Assembly (NCBI RefSeq): GCF_014529535.1
Contig: NC_050738.1
Coordinates: 1,116,001-1,180,000 of the forward strand
Direction: 5' to 3'
DNA length: 64,000 nucleotides
Origin: Bradysia coprophila
Taxonomy: Eukaryota; Arthropoda; Insecta; Diptera; Sciaridae
The translations under genes were made by a program, and so were the position numbers. This document shows positions 22,741 through 31,463 of the stretch, piece by piece. The stretch's first letter is position 1, and every line of letters begins with the position of its first letter. The notes under the pieces were generated by a model that did no database searches, had not been told where the DNA came from, and worked only from the letters and a program-made list of their open reading frames with translations.

Positions 22741-25700
22741 TCATCGGATGCAAACAGGCGAATTTCAGTACTCTGATGCAGCCAATGTATTGGCCGTCGA
22801 GCAGTCAAATCCGCGAATTCGAAATCAAGGATAAACCGTCAACTGGTGAAAGAGTGGGTCAAATGACACGTCAAGGAGAAGAGTCAAAAAACTCGCCGAG
22901 CCGGCCGAACAATCTGGAACCAACACCGATGGAAACCACTCAGGTAACACACTGAACAGTATATGTTCTCGCCAAGCAATCTCAGACTCTACACCAAATA
23001 ATTTGAGTTTTTCTTCCAATACCATCAACTGCAAATCGCAATCACTCATCACATCGTTCTTCCGAAACTCAACCGCAAGTGAACCAACCAGTGAAGCCAT
23101 GGCATTGGAACCATCAAACTCGATGAATCCTAACAACGAAACTGAACGTATGCACACATTGCCAATCTACTATAACAACGTCCGTAGTATCGCAAACAAA
23201 CGAAACATCAGTATGAAAATCGAACTCTGTGTATACTTGGTGCTTATCTTCGTCGAAACCTGGCTAGACAATGGATTATTCTCCAGCGTATATTTTCCGG
23301 ACAAGTTCAAAGTATATCGTTGTGACCGAGCAAATCAAGCATTGCGGCGCTCGGGCGGTGTGGCAATTTTGGTTCATCATTCGTTGAACAGCAGAACAGT
23401 AATGATAAATTCGACAATTGGACCGGATGACGCAAGTGAATTTTTGGCTATTGAGATATGCATCAAACCACAACCGTTAATACTGTACGTTTGCTACATG
23501 AGTGTGTTCGACCCAAGCATTGCTGCGAAACATTATCATAATGTGAAACTCGTCGTAGAGAAATATCGAAATCACAGAATAATTGTCCTTGGCGACTTCA
23601 ATCTGCACGACATTAATTGGTCTCTCGATGATGATGACGAAAACGCCTATTTACCGTACGCTCCAACCGATCGCAACATCAATGGAAATCGTTCGTGTTA
23701 TCAAACTGATGCGCTCGACTTTTTGGACAGAATGCTCAGCCTGCCGATGTCGCAATTATCGAATTTCCGCAACAATGCATTAAACGTTTTGGATTTATTA
23801 TTCGTGAATAATTCTGCTGCAGTCAACGTAGCTAAAGACCGACATACTATTATTGAACAATCACAGCAAGATGACAGACACATTCCGTATGAAATACAAA
23901 TGGATTACGACGCCAAATCATCGGTCAATGTGGAATATGTTACGTTTTATCAGTATTCAAAAGGACATTATGAACGAATGGCGCAGCAATTGGAAGCGAT
24001 CAACTTTCAACACGAATTCATGATTAGAGATGTGGACTCGGCTTACACATTTTTCGTTCAAACAGTGAAATCTCTAATTGAACAGAACGTACCGAAGAAG
24101 ACCATCAAAAAATACTCGAACAAACCCAAATGGTGGTCGGCTGAACTGCAACGTTTGAAAAATCGTCGAAACAAATTGCATAAAAGAAAATCTGAATCGT
24201 ACGACGCAGCGTACGAAGCAGCAGATCAAGCATTCAGGGATGAAAGTGACCGCCGTTTCAACGAACATATGCACAATGTTCAAGAGAACATCAAACTGAA
24301 CCCTGCCGAATTTTGGAAATTTGCTAAATTGAATGGTGGAACCGAAAAGTATCCTGACACAATGAACTTTGGTGACAGAGTTGGTTCGTCTACGGAAGAA
24401 ATTGTGAACATGTTTGCAGATTACTTTGAATCGCTATACGTGCCCGATACAGAGAACTGGAGCTTCGAGGAAAGATACGTTCCGGTGAGTGATGCAGAAG
24501 ATATCAACTTGTCACTATTTGACATCGAAGCAGCAATTCACTCACTCGATTGGAGGGGCGGTGCAGGACCAGATGAGATCAAGCCGATCGTCATAAAAAT
24601 GTGTGCTTCAGCAATGGCCTGGCCAATGTGGCTGCTGCATCAAAAATCATTCGACAGTGGGAGAATATCTGCAGCATCGAAAATGTCGCGTATTGTTGCT
24701 GTCTACAAAAAGAAAGGTGCCAAATCCGACGTCAAAAACTACAGAGTAATCGCCATTCAAACCATTCTGATGAAAGTCCATGATATTGCCGTCAAACGTG
24801 AAATTAGTAAATTGATTCAGCCTCAGTTGAAGAGCGCGCAACATGGGTTCAGAAACAGGAGATCCGTAGTAACGAACTTGCTAGCACAAACAACACTTGC
24901 ACATAAAGCATTCGAGCGCAATTGTCAACTGGATACGTTTTATGGGGACTACAAGGCAGCATTCGACAAACTGGTGATCATGTTATTGATTATTAAGCTA
25001 GCAAGATTTCGAATTGGCAAGAAAACGGCAAGATGGATATGGCAATACTTGATCGGCAGAACCAATTTTGTCCAGATTGGGAAATCTATATCCAGGCTAT
25101 ACGAGTCACCATCAGGAGTACCACCTGGAAGTTCACTGGGACCTGTATTGTTCACCATTTTCATTGATGACTTGGTCGACGTTGTGGAATTTGCTCGCAC
25201 GTTACTGTTCGCTGACGACATGAAATTGGCATCAATCATACGCGACTTTGAAGATACGGTAAGGATGCAACGAGACATCGACAATGTGATCAGATGGAAT
25301 GAGAGAAATCGTCTTCACTTCAACAATGACAAATGTTACATATTCAGTGCATACCGACATAATTCATCGTTCATTAAGGCTGATTATACTATGGGCAATC
25401 ACGACATTGAGAGAGTTGAAGAAATTAATGATCTGGGTGTTCGGTTCAACAAATCCTATCATCCTGGACATCACATAGAACAAATGACGATCAAAGCTCG
25501 ACAGATGGTTGGATGTATCAAGCACTTTTCGAACGGAAATTTCACGAAAGAAACTCAACGTATTCTATATGTGGCATATGTGCGTTCAAGACTGGAATAC
25601 GCATCGACCATCTGGAATTCAACTGCACAAATATACATTGACGACATCGAGTCCGTACAGAAACAGTTCGTTATATATCTGTTGGAAAGCCGGAGCAATG

Positions 25701-26180
25701 CAACGACTTATAGACTGGCACCGTACGAGGATCGTTGCAAGTTGCTGAAACTGCAAAATTTGGAGAAGAGACGGACTGTAGCGGATGCCGCGTTTGCTTT
25801 CGACATCTATATGGGCAACATCAAGGATGACATCATTTCACCAAATTTTGTCCGGAATGAAAGCGCCTACAACCTTCGACAATCTACATTACAGCTACTG
25901 GTTGAACCAAGGGTGACGACCGAATACTTATCGAATCAACCAATAGTGCGGCTAATTAGATTGATTAATGAACACAAGACGGTCGTGAGTGAATGTGTTA
26001 ATGTGATTACGTTTAAGAATAAAGTTATGGAAAGGCTAAATGACAAGTGACAGTGATATTTTGTAAAGTTTTCAATTTTTGTATTTTGTAAAGTTTTCAA
26101 TTTTTGTGTAATAGATATAAGATGTATGTAATTTTATACAGCCAGGCTTGGCGGTGAAATAAATTCAATTCAATTCAATT
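22741..26180 (+). mobile_element. Non-LTR retrotransposon (LINE), 3.44 kb
   Basis: The element starts right after the left duplication and ends with a TTCAA-type tail (AAATTCAATTCAATTCAATT), preceded by GGCTTGGCGGTGAAATAAA. It carries one long ORF (endonuclease plus reverse transcriptase) at 23003-26050. The 260 bases upstream contain a short open stretch that may be the end of a lost gag-like ORF1, so the copy may be 5' truncated. RT type and the apurinic-type endonuclease place it broadly with Jockey/CR1/L2-like LINEs; the exact clade needs a tree. The intact ORF and the about 98.5% identical flanks indicate a fairly recent insertion. Confidence 0.9.
23003..26050 (+). CDS. LINE endonuclease/reverse transcriptase (ORF2)
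   Basis: A 1015-residue polyprotein for target-primed reverse transcription. The N-terminal endonuclease/exonuclease/phosphatase-type domain occupies about residues 53-290, with YYNNVRSI near 55, a VETW motif, RSGGVAI, and the catalytic-type GDFN at about 197. The reverse transcriptase spans about 555-790: KNYRVIAI, QHGFR, a D-containing GDYKAAFDK (Asp about 655), SGVPPGSSLGPVLF and the FADD catalytic box at about 736-739. The C-terminal region continues to residue 1015 without an obvious RNase H domain. There are no internal stops or frameshifts, so the protein could be functional. The ATG at 23003 is the first in this frame, but translation may start elsewhere if an upstream ORF1 once existed. 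Opposite-strand frames over 23.2-25.6 kb are shadows. Confidence 0.92.
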   Translation: MSFSSNTINCKSQSLITSFFRNSTASEPTSEAMALEPSNSMNPNNETERMHTLPIYYNNVRSIANKRNISMKIELCVYLVLIFVETWLDNGLFSSVYFPDKFKVYRCDRANQALRRSGGVAILVHHSLNSRTVMINSTIGPDDASEFLAIEICIKPQPLILYVCYMSVFDPSIAAKHYHNVKLVVEKYRNHRIIVLGDFNLHDINWSLDDDDENAYLPYAPTDRNINGNRSCYQTDALDFLDRMLSLPMSQLSNFRNNALNVLDLLFVNNSAAVNVAKDRHTIIEQSQQDDRHIPYEIQMDYDAKSSVNVEYVTFYQYSKGHYERMAQQLEAINFQHEFMIRDVDSAYTFFVQTVKSLIEQNVPKKTIKKYSNKPKWWSAELQRLKNRRNKLHKRKSESYDAAYEAADQAFRDESDRRFNEHMHNVQENIKLNPAEFWKFAKLNGGTEKYPDTMNFGDRVGSSTEEIVNMFADYFESLYVPDTENWSFEERYVPVSDAEDINLSLFDIEAAIHSLDWRGGAGPDEIKPIVIKMCASAMAWPMWLLHQKSFDSGRISAASKMSRIVAVYKKKGAKSDVKNYRVIAIQTILMKVHDIAVKREISKLIQPQLKSAQHGFRNRRSVVTNLLAQTTLAHKAFERNCQLDTFYGDYKAAFDKLVIMLLIIKLARFRIGKKTARWIWQYLIGRTNFVQIGKSISRLYESPSGVPPGSSLGPVLFTIFIDDLVDVVEFARTLLFADDMKLASIIRDFEDTVRMQRDIDNVIRWNERNRLHFNNDKCYIFSAYRHNSSFIKADYTMGNHDIERVEEINDLGVRFNKSYHPGHHIEQMTIKARQMVGCIKHFSNGNFTKETQRILYVAYVRSRLEYASTIWNSTAQIYIDDIESVQKQFVIYLLESRSNATTYRLAPYEDRCKLLKLQNLEKRRTVADAAFAFDIYMGNIKDDIISPNFVRNESAYNLRQSTLQLLVEPRVTTEYLSNQPIVRLIRLINEHKTVVSECVNVITFKNKVMERLNDK

Positions 26181-26574
26181 GATAAATGTTATGTTTTCTA
26201 TTGTTCAAAAGTCAAAGAACAAAAGAAAAATTTTGCATCTGTCTCCTTTACCTTGCTATGGAAATCTACGGTAAAAATTCAAATTTTGGGTCTTCTCTTT
26301 GAATACTGAATCAACGCAATCAGATCCGGTCCACATAACAAAATTGTTTCGACGGAAAGAAAGCACATCAAAATTAAATGGCTCTTGTGATTCTCGACAC
26401 GTTATACATCTATCTACCAATTTACTAGTGCTTGCTCTACTTTTAATTTATTTTCTATTCTATTCTAATTTTGTTCATCTATCCACTATCCTGTGAATCC
26501 TGGCGTTCCATTTTACTTAACCCAAAATATTTCTTTGTACGTTTTCGGTGAAAGAACAAAAACAAAATCCGATA
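26181..26574 (+). repeat. Right copy of 395-bp duplication flanking the retrotransposon
   Basis: Same sequence as 22346-22740, beginning directly after the TTCAA tail of the element and ending ACAAAATCCGATA, after which the two flanks diverge (TCATCGG in the left copy, CCGTAAT here). Confidence 0.85.
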
Positions 26575-27873
26575 CCGTAATTGATTCATTTGAATTGTGA
26601 ATAATCCGAAACGATAAACTTTTCCAATTTAGTGAAATAGAAAACTTTTCATTTATTTGATTTTCCAGTGATAAGTCCTACACACTCAAGGGAACTATTT
26701 CATTTCCATACTTGCACTGCACTAAGACTGTATTACTGTATAAAAACGTACTCTGGATTTAAAATAAATAAAAACAAATGCCGAGAGCAACAGAGCGACT
26801 TAGAGATCAAGGAAAAAAACATACATTTGACCTTGTGTAGCCGCTGAAATGCTCGCTAAATGCATACATTGTAAAACGTTTCCAAGATTAGAACATTTTG
26901 GAGACCTTAGTCTTTGCATCTGTGATTTTTTTTTTGTAGCTCCTTCGAATTGATTTTATCATGCTAGAGCTACGCTTCTCAGATTTTTTTGTAATTGAAC
27001 TTTGAAAATACTGAAATAAATAAATGAAATGAAACTCGGGAGTAAATGTGAAATGTTACGATTTCGTGTGATTATTGACATCGGCTTCGCCTCGGATCAA
27101 TTAAAATTCACATGTAACTTTGACTTTTCACTTTTCCTCCCTAGTGAAAAAAACCATAAATCCGAAAATCTGTGCTTCAGTTTTTCTCCTAATTTTTGAT
27201 GTTCATCTGTACACTGTACGTCAATGTGCAGTTGAAGTTCTCACCGCCCCATTCATTTCGTTCAAATTAAAACGTCAAATGTGCGGAGGAATCTTTAGAT
27301 CCTTTGGTTTTATGGAAAGCATTGCAAGGGTATAAAAGGCGATATTAACACAAAACATTTTATTGCTCTTTTTCGTATGGCGTAAGTTGTTTTTGCAAGA
27401 ACTTTTAATAAAACAAAGCATCGCTTGTGACAATTCGAGATGCCCGTACAATTAAACGGAGTTCATTCAGACTACGATCAAAAAAACTGTTGCATAAGGC
27501 GAAAAAAAAACTGTATCACGGTGGAGCTGTCATTTTTAAACAAGCCATGTAATTGTTGGGTGCCAGTTAGCATCAGCACCACCATGTCACCTGTTGAATA
27601 TAACCAACGGTGTCACAATAGAATGGTACAAGCTTCATCCATTTTTTGTCTCAATTTTTAAATTTGGCATTTGTGCGGAAGAAAGTTACACAAGATACGT
27701 GTGGTTACACCACTGTGTATCACTATAACTGTACGAAACGAACATACATGTACAGTCGGCTCGGCACGAACTAAAGTGACGCAATTTGGTTCAGCTGCTT
27801 TACTCATACAACCCCACCGTCTTATACGTGCTTTCACGGTTTCACTACTACCATATGCGCGTATGACTAGTAA
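26575..27873. other. Intergenic, no supportable gene
   Basis: AT-rich with short frames only. Nothing recognised. Confidence 0.5.
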
Positions 27874-28201
27874 CACTGCTTCTAGCATGAACATAGAAAA
27901 TATTCGGAGGCTAATGAAATCACTGAAGCCACTGCGTTTATTTTGTAACGATAAATGAGTTGTTTTCTTTTTAAGTGCCCAATCCACTCAACAAAAACTG
28001 CTCCGTGAGAGAGCGAGCTGTCAAATAAACAAAGCAAAAATTGAAAAAAATCAATTTTTTCTCTCACGCGGAGTAATTTTTTGGTAAGAGGAAACTAAGC
28101 ATTATACATACAATACAAACAACCCTAAGCGGTAGCTCTTATCACTAAATAAGACTCCTAATTTGACACTTGTCAATTCAGACTTCATGCTAGAAACGGT
28201 G
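27874..28201 (-). mobile_element. MITE, CACTGCTNCTAGCATGAAC family, copy with nested foldback
   Basis: The left end CACTGCTTCTAGCATGAAC is inverted at the right end (TTCATGCTAGAAACGGTG). The right half, read on the minus strand (GAATTGACAAGTGTCAAATT, GAGCTACCGCTTAGGG, TTGTTTGTATTGTATGT), matches 31270-31455. Between about 27990 and 28085 another inverted pair (CTGCTCCGTGAGAGAGC / CTCTCACGCGGAGTA) suggests a second foldback inside this copy. Confidence 0.65.
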
Positions 28202-29159
28202 ATCTGCAAAGCACATTGCTACTGAACTAAACTCGTATAAAAACTTATGATACACTTTAAAACATTTTGGTCCAAAAAAATATGAAAAACCACTTAAAAC
28301 AGCAAAGATATCTCAATTTTAGTTTTCATTTCCATACTAAATCGCAAAATAGAAAAACTGACAGATCGTAACAAAGGGGAAAAAAGCTCTCTCTGACGTA
28401 TACTTATACGACTAATGGCGTGGACTGTTGGTTTGAGCTTTGAAAGAGCGTCAGTCCAGACTAGTTTATTGCGTTATCAGGGTTTGAATGTTTTGACCGT
28501 TTTGACACTGTTTGAGTTTGTACTTCGGGTGAGAAACCGTTGTAACGAATTGTTATTTGTAAGACATTGGAATGTATTCTTCCTTGCGTTTGGGTTTTTT
28601 TTAGCAAGGCAATCCCTTGGCTAGGGAATATGTTTTGGATGTTATTACGATTGCTTATTTGTTTCACAATTGGTAACATGCATTCGCAACCGAAACTAAA
28701 ACTTTAAAACGAATAAAACAGCTTACAATGTGTACGAGTCTGAATCTGAACCATTATGAACATCCAACTCAACACAAGAGACATAAAGTTTTAAAATGAA
28801 TGAAAAGCTCTGCACGGTTGTATTACCCATCTGAATTTTTTATTTTAACTAATCTATCCGCAAGACACGCTATTTTTACTACAAATGTAATGCCTTGCCA
28901 TGCGAATATTCTTTTTAATAAGCAATTTGTGGAAACTGAAAGAAATTTAATTACGCGTTCCAGCGAATATGCTTTGAAGTTATTACATTCAAAGCTTTCT
29001 ACAGTTGGAGACACGATGCGGATTCACTTGATGCGACCATGATAAACTGTGGTTTAGGATTAATTTACATTCTATTGTAGCGGTTGTTTTCGTCAAGCGA
29101 GCACTTGCTTTTTCATCATTGCCCTCAACCTCAACACTCATTTTAACCTAACTCAATTT
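28202..29159. other. Intergenic, 3' flank of the monooxygenase gene
   Basis: Short frames only. No clear minus-strand AATAAA close to the stop at 29160. Confidence 0.5.
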
Positions 29160-30773
29160 CTACGAAAGTACAAATCCGCTGTAGCCATCCTTAGCTGAAT
29201 CCTCCAATATTGAAACATACCGTGGAATGCCTCCCAGAAAAATGAGCGTCTCTTTTGTTTTACCTGGAATATTGGCGCCTTGATACCATGACTCGGCCTC
29301 CGGAAGTAGAGACATGTTCCACACTTCTGTAACCATTTTCTTCCAATTTCGTTCTGCCTCTTGGGTAGCAACGACTTTGCTCATTTTATTCGTGCGCATG
29401 TATACCAACAGCCTGATAATCCAGTCGCCTTGAATTTCTGCTAGACTAGGCCCGTTGGCGAAAGAGGTTGGTGCTTGTGGACCATATAAGAAAAACATGT
29501 TCGGAAAATCGGCCGTTGTCATACCTACATTCGTGCACACCCCTTTCCTCCATTTGTCTTTGAGTGATTTGCGTTCGTCATTTTTTATGTCAATATTGAG
29601 AATTGCTCCGGTGAGAGCGTCAAATCCGGTTGCAAATATTATGACGTCTACTTTGACTTCTCCTTCTGAAACGGTTTCAATGCCATCCGCAGTCATTCCA
29701 ATGATAGGGGACTTACGTACGTCAATAATGTCAACGTTGTTTTGGTTGAACACCTCGTAATAGTTTTGTTCCAGTGAATTTCGTTTGGCACCGAATGGAT
29801 GGGGTGCGATTAATGGCGCTAAAATATCCTTTTTTATTGGATCATTGATACGCGCTCTCGTCACCTCACACCAGAATTCATAGGCTGCACTGTTGACTTC
29901 CCGATTCAATAGAAGATCTCGGTAATTTGCGCAAATAAAATGGAAACCACCGCGTCTGAATAAATCTTCAAATACGATACGACGTTCCTCCGGCGTAGCA
30001 TTAGCACCGTCAAGCTGTATGCTTTCCATATCTAATCCAGAGTAAGTAGTGCGTGAATATGTTAAGATTTCCTGCCTCTGTTTATCAGAAGGAAACGTCC
30101 AATTTGTCTGATCTTCAATAATTGACTGCTGCATTGGTAACGCAATATTGGGAGTTCGTTGATAAACAGTGAGATGATTAACTTTAGGGGCAATTTCCTG
30201 AATGACTTGAATACCGCTGGCACCTGTTCCGATTACAGCTACACGTTTCCCTTCAAGGTTCAAGTCTTTCGGCCACAAACTTGTGTGACACGTAACACCC
30301 TTGAACTGGTCCAAACCGGGAAATGACGGAGTGTATCTGAAATCCGCAGCACCAGTGCATAGAAGCAAGGTACTAGCCCAGGTGACTCTACCATCAATAT
30401 TCGTTTTCACAAGCCATTGGTTGCGCTTGCCACAAAATTCGGCAGAAGTTACCGTTGTGTTGAAATAAATGTCTTTGCTCAGATTCAGTTTACAGTCCAC
30501 ATGCTTGAAATATCTCTCAAGTTCTGCTTGCCCCGGAAATCTTTCCGACCAATCGAATCCCTTCCATATGTCGTCTTGTGAATATTGGTAAAATGTGTGA
30601 TCGCTGTCTACTCGAACGCCTGGATAACGATTCCAGTACCACGTTCCACCTATGTCAGAACCTCTCTCATATACTTTTGCAGCAAAGCCTAGCTTACGAA
30701 GTTTCTGTAGTAAGTGCAGACCACTGAATCCAGCACCGACGATTAGAGTGTCAATTGAGTTTGAAGCTGCCAT
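29160..30773 (-). CDS. Baeyer-Villiger-type flavin monooxygenase, intronless
   Basis: A 537-residue FAD- and NADPH-dependent class B monooxygenase, full length for the cyclohexanone/phenylacetone monooxygenase group, which insert oxygen next to a ketone to make esters or lactones. Visible motifs in order: FAD Rossmann GAGFSG (13-18); DIGGTWYWNRYPG (40-52) with the following R-x-D; the Baeyer-Villiger fingerprint F-x-G-x-x-x-H-x-x-x-W-P as FKGVTCHTSLWP (157-168); NADPH Rossmann GTGASG (182-187); RRGGFHF; a PFGAKRNSLEQNYYE segment; and an ATGFD box near the C-terminal third. The frame is uninterrupted and has no introns or targeting signal. A TCAGTC initiator lies about 50 bases upstream of the ATG (30823-30828, minus), so it looks like a normal insect transcription unit. 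These enzymes are typical of bacteria and fungi and rare in animals, so lateral origin is inferred. The natural substrate cannot be told. Confidence 0.93.
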   Translation of the reverse strand: MAASNSIDTLIVGAGFSGLHLLQKLRKLGFAAKVYERGSDIGGTWYWNRYPGVRVDSDHTFYQYSQDDIWKGFDWSERFPGQAELERYFKHVDCKLNLSKDIYFNTTVTSAEFCGKRNQWLVKTNIDGRVTWASTLLLCTGAADFRYTPSFPGLDQFKGVTCHTSLWPKDLNLEGKRVAVIGTGASGIQVIQEIAPKVNHLTVYQRTPNIALPMQQSIIEDQTNWTFPSDKQRQEILTYSRTTYSGLDMESIQLDGANATPEERRIVFEDLFRRGGFHFICANYRDLLLNREVNSAAYEFWCEVTRARINDPIKKDILAPLIAPHPFGAKRNSLEQNYYEVFNQNNVDIIDVRKSPIIGMTADGIETVSEGEVKVDVIIFATGFDALTGAILNIDIKNDERKSLKDKWRKGVCTNVGMTTADFPNMFFLYGPQAPTSFANGPSLAEIQGDWIIRLLVYMRTNKMSKVVATQEAERNWKKMVTEVWNMSLLPEAESWYQGANIPGKTKETLIFLGGIPRYVSILEDSAKDGYSGFVLS

Positions 30774-30822
30774 ACTAAAGAAACCGAAAATTTAAATTGT
30801 GATTGTGGCTTCCACAGACAAA

Positions 30823-30828
30823 GACTGA
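30823..30828 (-). promoter_or_regulatory. Probable initiator of the monooxygenase gene
   Basis: TCAGTC on the minus strand, about 50 bases upstream of the ATG. This is an arthropod initiator consensus at a spacing similar to the DUF4419 and 60 kb genes. No TATA box seen. Confidence 0.4.
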
Positions 30829-31261
30829 ATTAACAAAGATAGACCAAGTTTGTGATTTTCTTTGCTCTATTGATTTTTATTAAAAGCGCAACGTAGCACT
30901 GCTGTTGAATTGTTCGAACTAAACAAAGAATGCTGCAATCAGGTGTGTTAAAAAATATCAATTCGAAAAGATAAGAAAAATCGTTGATTATTAGCCAGAG
31001 CTCACCGCTTATTTTTGTCACGGCTGGCGGAAGCATGTGACAGAGCAAGTGTGGAGTATTTGATCTTAGTCGTCTGAGGTCACTGATTGAGTACTAAAAT
31101 GTGTCAAATTTGTTTTGTGACTGTTTCGCCTGATATTTTTTTACAGACGGGAAGCGTATCTTTAGGACAGGCATCAAATGGGAAATTATACTCGACGAAT
31201 TATGTGTTCACCTACAAGAGGGAGGTATCAGAACAACAACGAACCAAATCAATCAAAATAT
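30829..31261. other. Intergenic, upstream flank
   Basis: Nothing recognised beyond the initiator. Confidence 0.5.
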
Positions 31262-31269
31262 GTCTCAGG

Positions 31270-31455
31270 CACAGCACTGCTACTAGCATGAACACTGAAT
31301 TGACAAGTGTCAAATTTGGAGGCTTTAGTGATACGAGCTACCGCTTAGGATTGTTTGTATTGTATGTGTCATACAACGAAAACACGTCATATCTGTACTT
31401 TCTATGTTCGTGCTATGTTCGTGCTATGTTCGTGCTATGTTCGTAGCAGTGCTGT
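31270..31455 (+). mobile_element. MITE with 8-9 bp target duplication, 186 bp
   Basis: The terminal inverted repeat ACAGCACTGCTAC is perfect at both ends. GTCTCAGG (or TGTCTCAGG) flanks both sides (31262-31269 and 31456-31463), an 8-base target duplication of hAT type. The end contains a small tandem GTTCGTGCTAT repeated three times. Family members lie at 27874-28201 and 47739-47925. The plus frames 31087-31446 and 31355-31630 cross it and are not genes. Confidence 0.85.
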
Positions 31456-31463
31456 GTCTCAGG

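Noticed and set aside
22346..26574. LTR retrotransposon with 395-base LTRs
   Set aside because: The ORF has a LINE-type endonuclease and reverse transcriptase with no protease, RNase H or integrase. The element ends with a TTCAA tail just before the right copy, and the repeats lack TG...CA ends.
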